A DNA stretch of 64,000 bases from Trichobilharzia szidati (Eukaryota > Platyhelminthes > Trematoda > Strigeidida > Schistosomatidae). Position 1 is the stretch's first letter. Every line of letters begins with the position of its first letter. The notes under the pieces were generated by a model that had not been told where the DNA came from, searched no databases, and saw nothing but the letters and a program-made list of their open reading frames with translations. Of the stretch, positions 33,376 to 43,233 are shown piece after piece. The DNA is taken from the NCBI GenBank assembly GCA_944472155.2, contig OX235271.1, positions 44,961,991 to 45,025,990 on the forward strand, in the 5' to 3' direction. Both the position numbers and the translations under genes were made by a program.

Positions 33376-35150
33376 TTAGGTATTATAAGTCACAAGGAGT
33401 GGATGCATCTGCACCACAGAACAATTTTGAGCCATATCACCGATTGTCTCCAGCCATTGGTTTTTACCGTCCCGAGGACCCCAACCGGGAAGTAGGAAGT
33501 CACGTAGGAAGCTACGTGACTGGCTTAAATTAAATGTTGTGGATTTCATTGACTGGTGCCATGTTTCGGTTTCACTGCCACTAGCTCTTTTCCAGCCTGA
33601 CCCTATATCAGCTAACATTGCCCATTGTCGAGGAAGGCGACGACTAGGCATACGTAACACATGTCCTAACCACCTTAGTCGATGTAACTTCACAGCCTCG
33701 TCGATTGATTTCCCCTCCTTACCTAGCACTAGACGCCTAACCTCAATATTGCTCACCCTATTGTACCACGTAGCACAGGAGATAGAATGGAAGCACCTAT
33801 GATCAAACACAGCTAGCCAGTCTTTTCATGTCCTCCACTCTTAATAGCCATGTCTCACTGACAGCCATAAAAGACTGAGCAGTACACACGCCCTTTAGTC
33901 TACGCCAGAGGCGGCGTAAACTGGCATATGCAGAACTAGCCTTATGTATCCGTGCTGAGATTTCATCAGTGATCAACCCGTTTGGGGCTGATGCAACTTC
34001 CCAAATAAGTGAAGTGGTCAACGTGCTCTACCACTTCACTTCCTATTTCTAATCTAGGGGTCGTTGTGGTCCAGTCCTGCAACATCATCTTACATTTTAC
34101 AGGGACGAATCGCATGCCAAACATACGAAGGTTGCTGCTCAAGGTGTTCGGAAGACTCTGCATTTTTTCAGCGTCCACGTCTAGAAGGACTATATCGTCT
34201 GCATATTCTAAGTCAACGAGATTATTCTCTGGTAGCAAGTCAATCCCTGAGTCTCTGAAGTGGGTTAGGGTTAATTCCATTAGTACATCTATGATGAAAT
34301 TGAATAGAAATGGGGACAGTGGGCATCCCTCTCGGATACCACTAGTTGTCACTACTTCAGATGACAACTCACCTGACTGCATCAGTTCGAGTAGTGTCAT
34401 GATCGATGCAATGTATTTCCTTGGCACTCCCTGCACAGACAAACATCGCCATAGTACCTCTCGGTCAACAGAATCGAATGCCGCCTTTAGGTGAAGAAAT
34501 ATGACTACTGTTGGACTCTGGTAAGTATGTCTGTGTTCCAGAATCTGTCGAAGGGTGGCGATATGACCCCCTTCCTTGTCTAAAGCTTGCCTAGTTCTCT
34601 CGTGTTTGTGCCTCCAGAGCACGCATTATTATTGAGCCTAGAACTTTAGATAACATATTAGTCAAGCCAATCCCCCTGAGATTAGCACAGGAAGACTTGT
34701 CTCCCTTCTTGTATATCGAGATAATCAATGACTTACACCAACCCAACGGGACTTTCTCTGGTTCCCAGACGCTGCCTAGTACCTCAGGTAACGCAGACAA
34801 TAAACTGTTTTCACCGTACATAAATACCTCTAGTCATTCCATCAGGTCCTGCTACTTTGCCTCGTTTCAGACTAGTGACAGCCTTAGTAACTTCAGTTAG
34901 GGAGGGAGGACCTGTGTCTTTATTCTCATTCAGGGAGGTGTTAGATGTTCGGTAAGTTGAGCGTGGCTGTAGACCAATTAAACTGCTCCTCAAAGTACTC
35001 TTTCCAGCGTTCCAGTCATCTATCCTGGGAGCTAATTATGGTGCCATTTCCCTCAGAGTTTGTTTCACTTACCGTTGGCCTTTTACCACCTGTTTCTCTG
35101 TTAAGTCTGTTGTTAACAACCGCCAATGTCTTCTCCATCTCTCTCGCCCA
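33376..35150 (-). pseudogene. RTE/SR2-like LINE, RT to C-terminus
   Basis: Minus strand: VTKAVTSLKRGKVAGPDGMT (34920-34850), LGWCKSLIISIYKKGDKSSCANLRGIGLTN (34760-34670), FLHLKAAFDSVDREVLWRCL (34500-34440), SGIREGCPLSPFLFNFIIDVLM (34350-34290), catalytic LEYADDIVLLD (34215-34185), HFTYLGSCIS (34010), SARIHKASSAYASLRRLWRR (33950), and the C-terminal HRLRWLGHVLRMPSRRLPR (33690-33640). This is nearly all of an RTE reverse transcriptase, with YADD intact but several frame changes (near 34600, 34000, 33805) and no endonuclease. Confidence 0.82.
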
Positions 35151-35159
35151 CTAAAATAC

Positions 35160-35580
35160 AATTCAGTTTATCTAGTGCCATACAAAGATAGTAAGGTCAA
35201 ATACACAAGCCAAAGTAAGCCACGGTCATTCAGACTAGAGCACAAAATCTTAATGTAATCTAGATTACTTGACCTTAATAAAATAAGGAATTTGAAAAAA
35301 AGCCCAGCTCTAGCATTACATGTAGTCACATAGAATATTACAGTAGTATGGGACAAAGTGATAGTATTACAATCTAATGCAACAGAATGGATGAGGAGGT
35401 TGGTAACTAAAGCTTTATTTACCGAATCAACTGAGAGTACGAAAAACAGGAAAGATTCCATACCTGGAGAATACTACCCTTACAACAATTAAGGGCGAAA
35501 ACTATAAAAATCATGTTTTGAAGTTGTGTAGTTGCAGCTGATATCAATACAAACGGCAAAATGTGCTCGACATTTTAGCC
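35160..35580 (+). pseudogene. Penelope-like element C-terminal remnant
   Basis: Plus-strand pieces LLDLNKIRNLKKSPALALHV, WDKVIVLQSNATEWMRRLVTKALFTESTEST and KMCSTF parallel the 26.9-kb PLE blocks (NLEKSSAIAMHA, WRERLITESLFIES). Many stops; a weak decayed copy. Confidence 0.55.
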
Positions 35581-35639
35581 AGCATATAATGCTGGTTAAC
35601 CAGTCACAACATCAGTTTCTCAAAACCAGTTCATATACT

Positions 35640-35835
35640 AAATGCTTTTTGCACTACTTCATCGTAGTCATTTACAGAAGAGATGAAAAAGAACTTTTGT
35701 ATCCTGACATTTCAGAAACATTCGACAGAGTCCCACATGACTGGCTTGTTAGTAGGTCACATTCCTTTAGGATTTATTTCTTTAGCGGTGACTTTACAGA
35801 AAGCACTTCAGGTTTTAGAATTCCTTTATACGTAA
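35640..35835 (+). pseudogene. LINE reverse transcriptase scrap
   Basis: YPDISETFDRVPHDWLVSR (35701-35757) is a decayed form of the LDFSKAFDxVPHDLL block of LINE RTs. Only this block is recognisable. Confidence 0.5.
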
Positions 35836-35839
35836 CGGA

Positions 35840-36430
35840 GTCTATAACCAGTGCGGCTAGAACAAATCTAGAAAGCAGAAAAGTGATTTTGTCCAGTTTT
35901 TATTATAGTCAGAAAATGACAATTTCCTTTGTCTGTAAAGTCGTTGTTTAGCTTATCTGTACAAAGTTTCGTAGACAGTGCAAAGTAAAATGTCAAAACA
36001 AAAAAAAACACAATAAATACAGCTCTTTTTCTTAAGCAGAATAAACAGAAGTGCACATTAATTACAAATCTTAATCACATTAATTTCTCTGATTTGTAAC
36101 TGAATTACTCCAACATGACGGGAAGAGATTACTTCCACACGAGCTCATAGAAGCATTCGCATTGGATATAGTATAAAAACGGCAGAGATAGTTTAGATCG
36201 ATTATTCCACGTACACCGGACGTTCCTTTTTCGAGTTCAGTCAATTTGTGTCATCTTCAGACGGAAAGGGCGAGGTGGAATGAGCTGAATTAAAACCTGA
36301 AGCGGTCTGTATGCAACTACGACCAAAAGTGACATCATTATTTACAGAAACCATCAAGTTTGATAAAGAAATATGATTAGAAGACTGATGAGAATGTGAA
36401 TGCATGTAAACATTTGTCACAGGGAGTAAA
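35840..36430. other. No gene recognised
   Basis: Contains short frames only. Bases 36060-36240 may be the 5' edge of the LINE that follows, without a usable motif. Confidence 0.35.
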
Positions 36431-38566
36431 ACAATTGCATTAACTGGTGTCACGACAGAGACTTAGAATCCATGACGAGCTACTACAAGCTATAGACGTA
36501 GGCGGATGGAAACAGTGCGTACGCCTCCCTACAAGAAATGAAAACACTCTTGACTTAATCCTTTGTCATGAAATAGAGCCCATCTCGATAGAGGTAGGAA
36601 ATAAACTTGATAACAGTGATCACAACATATTGTACTGCACACTACCCCTCCGACTAACAACTAAACACACACCTAAAAATTCCACGGTGCACTATCATTA
36701 TAGGGACTATAAGAATGCCGATTGGGAATTCCTATCAGATCTGTTGAGAAGTTCTGACTGGGAAGAATACTTCATCAACAATAACTTAGAAGTATCACTT
36801 GATATTTTCTACAAAACAATTGGCTCAGCAAGAGACACAATCGCGCCCCTAAAATCTGCTCTAAAGACACTAACTCTATTTATAGACCGCAAAACGCGAA
36901 ATTGAAAAGGAAATACCATGTATTTAAGGAATTTAATGCGTTAAACCAAATACTTGAAACTCTTAAATGGCTTGAAGGTAAACACAAAATGATGTCACAA
37001 CTTGAAGAAAATAAAGCGCTTGTGGGTAACTCCAAAACTCAGGAACTTTGTAGGATATTGCAGAAACGCCTAAAAAGCAGTAAAGACAATACTGTAAGCA
37101 GCTTGGAACAATGATCCCCAGGTTATAAGTGAACTCCTCAATGAGTGGTTTTGCAATGACGCCAGAGTGCACCCGACCCAAAATTTCCAAATGACCTGCA
37201 AAAGTAACCACAAATTAGGCGAAATAGACTTTAATATACAAAATATAGACTCAGCGATTAAGACTTTGAAGTCTAATGGTAATACTAGAACAGATGACAT
37301 ACCATCTGTCATGTACAAAAATGGTAGCTAGGACTACAAACACTATGGCTAAGACGCCTGAGACTAAACTTAACACTTTACTATAAGCTTCTAAACCACT
37401 TACTTTTTACCTCTACTAATGGCACTCGACTTTCAGATGACAATGGCTACAAACTAAGACACACTAAGGGTACAGTAGCTATCGAACAATGTAAAACAGC
37501 CACCAGGCAAAAGTTTTACTTGATTAGGTATGCACAGATATGGAATAAACTGCCAATGGAAATGCGTCAAGCAAGTACATTGGCCTCCTTCAAAAAGGTG
37601 CTTAATGACAAACTACAAGAGTTTGCAAACGATAGTAGTTCTAGTTCCTATCTGAGAGCCTCCGAAATTATAGGTCCATTTAATGTATAAGCTTAAATAC
37701 TACACCTGTTGTTTTTTGCCTATATTTATAATTCTAGATGAAACATTAACGGTTAAAATACGTATCCTCAAACAGACAAGAAATCTCGTTTGTAAAACTA
37801 CTACCCAACACAATAAGTGGAATAAAATGGACATAAACCAAAAAGGTATAACTCACCACAACATCACATGGACAGATGTACGCTCGTTGGGCACCATATA
37901 TCCCTCACCAACTGCAACCCACCTTTCCTTAGATAATGTGATGAACTTATATCCATAATGTTGCTGAGCAGTTAATATTCTCAACTCCTGTCGGAACATC
38001 TGAAACTCATAAACCTTCCTCACGCTGAGAAAATACCCACAAGCAGTAGGAATCCATTAATTAATGCGTCGGAAGCTTATATATTTACTCACAACAATGA
38101 CATTGCAGATCAAATGAGATAAACACATCACTGATTTCAAAATAACACATCAATGAACTATAATTCGAGGACTCTGCACACAACAAAGTTATGTATGAAT
38201 ATTGACTTCAGGCTTTATTTTTTTTCCCAGGCACTTATAATCCATCCACCAAAGACCTGGTTTTTTTGTTAATGCGAAGACAACACTTCTGTATTTCCTG
38301 TTGTGTTGCACTCACTGACAATCTAGCAGATTTTTCCAACTGTGCACAGAAATGATTGTAAATAAGTGAAAAGGCTGTTTTATACTACTGGGATTAACAT
38401 TTATCAAGTGTATGTATAATCTCCAGCGAACATGTAAAGCATATCTTGCTACTGCCTGTAAATTGTGATTGAATTATATGGTTCTATTTCTGTAACAATT
38501 TGATGATGCCTGTAAACTGGCGTCCCTCATGTACTGTACTATGAGAATAAATTTATTTATTTATTT
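36430..38566 (+). pseudogene. LINE with internal deletion and (TTTA)n tail
   Basis: The C-terminal endonuclease part reads VRLPTRNENTLDLILCHE ... GNKLDNSDHNILYC (36520-36640), followed by the EN-RT linker to 36905, a frame change, KLGEIDFNIQNIDSAIKTLKSNGNTRTDDIPS (37215-37310), and then directly the far C-terminus YAQIWNKLPMEMRQASTLASFKKVLN (37525-37610). The catalytic RT core is missing. The 3' UTR seems to run to ATTTATTTATTTATTT at 38549-38566. Dead copy; LINE clade not fixed. Confidence 0.62.
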
Positions 38567-38570
38567 AAGG
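38546..38570 (-). promoter_or_regulatory. Candidate polyadenylation signals for the cyclin gene
   Basis: On the minus strand AATAAA occurs about three times in AAATAAATAAATAAAT, 45-65 bases after the cyclin stop codon. The same run is also the (TTTA)n tail of the plus-strand LINE, so the host gene may use the LINE tail as its polyadenylation signal. Inferred. Confidence 0.4.
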
Positions 38571-38613
38571 AAGCAGTTGATGATTTAAGTGAACTTGGAT
38601 ACCTCGAGCAGGG

Positions 38614-39444
38614 CTATTGAGGTTCTAGATCACCCTCTAATACAGATCTAGAAGGCTGCACTGTTCCTGGCTCAAAACAAGCCTGAAGGACTTGACATGC
38701 CTCAGCTATTTTACCATCTTCTAGTCTCAACACTTGTCGAATACGAGTGACTGAACAGACAGTAACACCCGGCATGTCACGACGTAAGGTCAGATCAAGT
38801 GCATGAAGAATACACGCAGCTGCCATGTAGCTGGGCATATAGTAGCCAAACTCTTCAACATGGAAAACTTTAAAGAAGATACAAAGTGCAACTTCACGAA
38901 TTGTCTGACACAAATTCGGATCAAACTCGAGGTATTCGACCACAGGGGCGATGAAGTCTAATGGAGTAATACAAGTTAAGTCCCACATGAGCAATTTACA
39001 TATATCCCATTCTTTATCTAAGATTTGTTCTTTCGAAACTGAGTTAGCTGTATATTCTGACACTTCCCTCACACTAATGGGTATGCTCTCCTTCAGCTTA
39101 CTGGCAATAAAAAAACAGGTAGCACCCACCAGCTGATATTCACTTCGACCAGTAGGAAAAATGTGCATATAACGGTCAATTAGTTGCGTAGCATGCGCCA
39201 GAACCTCGCCACCTGCTGCACGATGCACACAGATATCTCTGAGCCAGTTTAGAAGACAGCGTCGCATCCATATTTTCCTTTCACGAGGTTGAGCACTACA
39301 ATACCCTGGAGTTGTGTGATAACGTCCTTCATCAACTAGTAGGTTCTCAATGACTCTTGGATTCCGCCTGAAGAAAGGGTCATATTTTGCCTGGGGAACT
39401 GTTTCGGGTACACCACAAAGTGCATCTAGACTGGATACTTCCAT
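38614..39444 (-). CDS. D-type cyclin
   Basis: Regulatory subunit of CDK4/6-like kinases driving G1/S in the nucleus. From ATG at 39444 the protein has 276 residues in one exon. The cyclin box starts at WMRRCLLNWLRDIC and holds QLVGATCFFIASKLKESIP, close to the cyclin D pattern LGATCMFVASKMKETIP, including the CDK-contacting lysine; SEYTANSVSKEQILDKEWDI and LMWDLTCITPLDFI are also D-type. The second cyclin fold continues to about residue 255. No LxCxE retinoblastoma-binding motif is visible at the N-terminus (ALCGVPE lies there). The frame is open 21 bases upstream to a TTG after a pyrimidine-rich TTTTATTAG, so a 3' splice or trans-splice site may lie at about 39482. Alternative: an expressed or dead retrocopy. 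Confidence 0.88.
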   Translation of the reverse strand: MEVSSLDALCGVPETVPQAKYDPFFRRNPRVIENLLVDEGRYHTTPGYCSAQPRERKIWMRRCLLNWLRDICVHRAAGGEVLAHATQLIDRYMHIFPTGRSEYQLVGATCFFIASKLKESIPISVREVSEYTANSVSKEQILDKEWDICKLLMWDLTCITPLDFIAPVVEYLEFDPNLCQTIREVALCIFFKVFHVEEFGYYMPSYMAAACILHALDLTLRRDMPGVTVCSVTRIRQVLRLEDGKIAEACQVLQACFEPGTVQPSRSVLEGDLEPQ

Positions 39445-39726
39445 AGGTACAACTACAATTCCCAATTTGTTTGTTGCAATCTAATAAAAGACCCAGGGAT
39501 TAGGCGAAATATCAAAATAAAAACCGGAGCAATGGAAAACACTCAGAGTATATGTTATTATTGTAAACAGTTACTTATGAATTTTTACGTTCAATATCCG
39601 GAAATCAATATATTCCAAGTATTCACAAGTAGTATCTTTCAGTGATAGTCCTTCACCGTAGAATGAACTTAAAAATCTATGGTGACCCGAGGGAGCTGCT
39701 GAGACGCAGGTCAACGTGGGTATTGA

Positions 39727-39751
39727 CACGTGAGTATTTCAGTTCCCGCGC
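39727..39751. promoter_or_regulatory. E-box and E2F-like site upstream of cyclin
   Basis: CACGTG at 39727-39732 and GTTCCCGCGC at 39742-39751 (close to the E2F consensus TTTSSCGC) lie about 300 bases upstream of the cyclin ATG. Both motifs are typical of G1 gene promoters in animals, but they are short and could be chance. Confidence 0.3.
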
Positions 39752-39924
39752 GATACTCTTTTACTCAAAAACTTGTATCTCATATCCAATACCCTTTTCT
39801 TGATCCAGTGCAAGCCAAATTGACTTCTTGAAGTTCTCTTCTTGTTTATACAGTAGGTTGCTTTTTAATTTATGTGTTTGATCATGGGCGAAAACGGAAC
39901 ACCAGAACGTCGACTTGCACAACA

Positions 39925-40203
39925 TTATACCGATGTAATAAAAGTGCATTTTAAATAGAACAAAAGTAATGGAAGTCTAAATATCATTTTCATATCCGCT
40001 AGTAAAAATAAATTTATTAAACCTCTTATCAGTGTAGCTCGCTGATCTTTGGTAAACCCTGCAGTGCATACTTTGCTCCAGTCTACTTTTCTCCCTTTGG
40101 CAGTTGGCATCTCTTGAGTGTAGTTATGGTTCTGTATACCCAAGAAAAGAGCAATTTCATCTACAGCACTTTGTACGTCTATATTTGAGCATTTTGGAAC
40201 CAT
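39925..40203 (-). CDS. Small unknown ORF, possible first exon
   Basis: Starts MVPKCSNIDVQSAVDEIALF in a good ATG context (ATAATGG) and reads EMPTAKGRKVDWSKVCTAGF to about 40023, where AGAG/GTTTAAT could be a 5' splice site; the AT-rich 24-base stretch 40022-39999 itself has GT...TTTTTACTAG ends. Beyond it the frame becomes hydrophobic and low in complexity. I do not recognise a family. It lies on the cyclin strand, 480 bases upstream, and the outer Gypsy inserted about 215 bases ahead of its ATG. It may be the 5' exon of a separate gene or chance. Confidence 0.35.
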   Translation of the reverse strand: MVPKCSNIDVQSAVDEIALFLGIQNHNYTQEMPTAKGRKVDWSKVCTAGFTKDQRATLIRGLINLFLLADMKMIFRLPLLLFYLKCTFITSV

Positions 40204-40420
40204 TATAACTTTTCAAATAACTGCATTTTATGTGTATATTAACTTATGTGGACTGGGTACCCTTCCATATACACACTTGTTCGTATTTGTTCTGTCCTTT
40301 TTATTCCGCGTATAAACTAACCTAGGCATCTGTTCCACTACAACCCCAGCGTATTTTGTCCTGCTACTTGACAGCCGCAACTTTGGTTGACATCCATGAG
40401 GAATAGTGAGGAGATTGGTA

Positions 40421-40776
40421 GTTTAGGTGGTTGCCTGTAGGTATCGACGTTCGCGAGTTGTACGGATTATACTAACGCAAGATCTTATACCAACAACCAC
40501 TATAGTGTTCGTTCTTCGAGTACCAAATGGTAAAGCAAAAGACCAGATTTTGTCGTCCAAATACGATATATATTTTGGGACCAAATCGCGGGTAGGAATG
40601 AATGCTTAGCTAGCTAGTAATCGTGCACGCACGTGACACGACGTAGCACCAAATGGCGGGGATGCTTGACCGTAAGCCTTCAGCTAAACAAGTCGACTTA
40701 AACAGTGATGGTCAGCATCCAATGTTGAGTGATGATTGCTGTGGTTAATAATTTTGGGGAATTATTTACCGCTACA
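40421..40776 (-). repeat. 3' LTR of outer Gypsy
   Basis: Matches 50981-51336 base for base as far as I can compare. Minus-strand start TGTAGCGGTAAAT; the other end is CCACCTAAA(C), an unusual non-CA end, with one base ambiguous because of the GTAG duplication. Confidence 0.9.
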
Positions 40777-40809
40777 GCTCACTCCCCCCCTTGTGGGTTT
40801 GTGAGGACC

Positions 40810-41037
40810 CTAAGACATGACCAACCGGAAGTAAAAGAATCTCGATGGTTCCCTGATGGGTGAAAAAAATCTTCCGAGCGGCTTGATGGAGAGCCTGCTG
40901 GTCTGTCTGCCTATGCTAATAGGGTGTCTGTACATAGCTTCCTCGATGTTGTTCGCTGGATCCCGTGCTTCGTTTGTTTCCTGTCCAGTGCCCGTTGCAC
41001 CTGGAAAAGAAAACAAGAATGCTGAGAACCTTGTCAT
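40810..41037 (-). other. 3' ORF of outer Gypsy after a splice-acceptor-like site
   Basis: Between the integrase stop and the purine tract, the minus strand has TTTTCTTTTCCAG (AG at 41001-41002), a strong 3' splice-like site, followed by a frame with ATGTGQETNEARDPANNI and FYFRLVMS. The deleted copy at 53007-55935 keeps both the acceptor (55356-55370) and the frame (ATGSGQETNEARDPTNNI). Most differences change amino acids, so selection on a protein is not shown. Confidence 0.4.
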
Positions 41038-41233
41038 GGAAAATGTACCAAATAAGCGTTTTTTACAAAAAAAATGACGTGCAGTAAACTAATGTAAAGT
41101 TCAAAATATCGGAAAAAAAATATACATCTAATTTAATTTTTTTATAAGTGCATGTATAATGTACGGTTATAGGAAAAAATATCGTTTTCTCGTGTTAAAT
41201 GATGCAACATAAAAAAATTGGTGTGTCACTCAG

Positions 41234-42144
41234 TTATGTGAAATAGGTGTGAAGGTATTCTGGGAATCTAACGTGACGTCCAGAACGCGTTTTTTTAGAG
41301 TGATCGACCGAAGGTTCAGTGGCTTTCGCCGTGCTAGGGAGTTCTTCGAAGACTGAAGTAGATTCAATTACTTGTGAATTATCGGGTACGTTTAGCTCCA
41401 GGCTAATGGGATTACCTTCCAAGTAAGCCGGCTTCAAACGGTCGATACTGACGGTGTCTTCGCGGCCTTTTTTGTCTAAAACGAAGAATTTATCAGTACG
41501 TTTAATCACTTTATATGGTCCGTCATATGGGGGTTCTAGAGGAAGACGTACCGAGTCGCGACGAACAAATACATGTGAAGAAGTTTTTAAACAAGGGTGA
41601 ACGAAAACATCAATGGACTGTGGTCGGAGGGGAGCAGGTTTAACTGAACGCATAGCGTTTGTAAGCCTGCTGACATATGAGGAGTGATCTACCACTGGTG
41701 GGAAGCTCGAGGGAGAAACAAACTCACCTGGCAGTCGTAGTGTTGTGCCATATACTAGCTCAGAGGTAGTACAACCAGCATCGGTTTTTAAGGCGTTTCG
41801 TATCCCTAGGAGAACTAACGGAAGGGATTCAGTCCAGTGGGTGTTATTTGAAGCTGATAAACCAGCTTTCAACTGTCTGTGTAGACGTTCTACCATACCA
41901 TTCGCTTGAGGATGGTAGGCTGTCGTTCGAAAACGCATGCAACCAAGGATTTTAGTCAAAGCGAAGAATAAACCGCTTTCGAATTGCCGCCCACGATCAG
42001 TTGTTATGGAAGATGGGCATCCAAAGTTTGCGATCCATCTCTCTACAAAGACGCGTGCGACAGTTTCAGCAGATATATCCTTGATGGGTACTGCTTCAGG
42101 CCATCGTGTGAAGCGATCGATGCAGGTTAACATATAGGTGTATC
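41234..42144 (-). pseudogene. Outer Gypsy integrase, C-terminal part
   Basis: Continuation of pol beyond the inner insertion. Reads [16 protein letters not shown], second catalytic aspartate [11 protein letters not shown], glutamate region [18 protein letters not shown], the GPY/F-type module [12 protein letters not shown], and stops after EYLHTYFT. The first catalytic aspartate (HIDLVGPLP) is 5.7 kb away at about 47860. Integrase inserts element cDNA into the genome. Confidence 0.9.
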
Positions 42145-42607
42145 TGTAGTGGACCTAGTAGCTAGGTAAGTATATAAACGCAATTAAAAGGAGAGAACAA
42201 GTACTAACAAATACGTATATATAAAATATTCGGTTCACTTAAGTTAATATACACAAAAAAGGGACTGAGGTTATTTGAAGAAAACTATAACAGTCACAAA
42301 ATACACAAATTATAGACGTACGAAATTATAGGAATGTAATTGTCCTTCTCTTGATTATACAAATTCTCCACTACAACTTAGCGCTGTCAACCGTCGGAAG
42401 TCTCCACGTAGAGTAAGGCAGATAGGAGCGAAGTTCTCGAAGGGGATGTGTCAACCAGTGCGAGACAGCGTTGGTCAGCAGATGTGCTGGGCGAGCAGCC
42501 GGAGAGAGGGCGAACGATTCGTTCCTTCCGCGCGGTTCAAGGTTTCAGGTTGAATTCCTTCCTTTTTTCCGTGAACATATAATTTGATATGTTTTCAGGT
42601 CGCCACA
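42145..42607 (-). repeat. 3' LTR of inner Gypsy
   Basis: 463 bp, reads TGTGGCGACC...CCACTACA on the minus strand; equal to the 5' LTR. Confidence 0.93.
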
Positions 42608-42976
42608 CGGCTCCCCCTCTTAGAAGTCCGGAGGGACTGCTACCGACGATTTGCAGTACAATTGTGAGAAGAAAAATAATTATAATGCTACATAAGACTA
42701 TGGGAATGCGGAAAAAAAATGGAAAAGATTTTTTTTTTTACGCTTTAGTGAATAGTTCGACATCAACTTCTGAACTGGAAGTGGGTGGGAGTACAATGGA
42801 TACATATTACGGAGAGTGAACACGCACACAAAACAAACAAAAAAAAATATTCTTTTAATAAACACAGGTGAGTATACGTCAGCTCTGTTTATATGACACA
42901 TGAAAGAAAAAAAGAAAAAAAAAATTGCAAAAGAGGTCAATGTTATTTAGAACAATGGCATCAAACTGAATGGCAC

Positions 42977-43010
<34 letters not shown>

Positions 43011-43233
43011 GATAATGTCCGTTAAAACGCTAACCAATATAGTAGTAATTATGGGAGAATAGTTGTGAATACATATATACACATATACAGTACTGAGGTA
43101 GTAAAAAAAAAATAGCAATGCTTCAGCACAAAAATGATGTCGTATCTGACACAAATAAACTACGTAAGTCAATAATTAACAACAATAATCAATGATGTAT
43201 ACGTAAAAAAAAATTGTTACAACCTTAAAGATA
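42608..43233 (-). other. Inner Gypsy 3' untranslated region
   Basis: Between pol stop and 3' LTR: purine tract at 42608-42621, an AAT microsatellite at 42979-43011, and A-runs. No open frame of note. Confidence 0.6.

Noticed and set aside
40427..40609. 60-codon frame found identically at 50987-51169
   Set aside because: It lies inside the LTR and is duplicated only because the LTRs are identical.
42979..43012. AAT array as a CRISPR-like or functional repeat
   Set aside because: Plain trinucleotide microsatellite in the inner Gypsy's 3' UTR.
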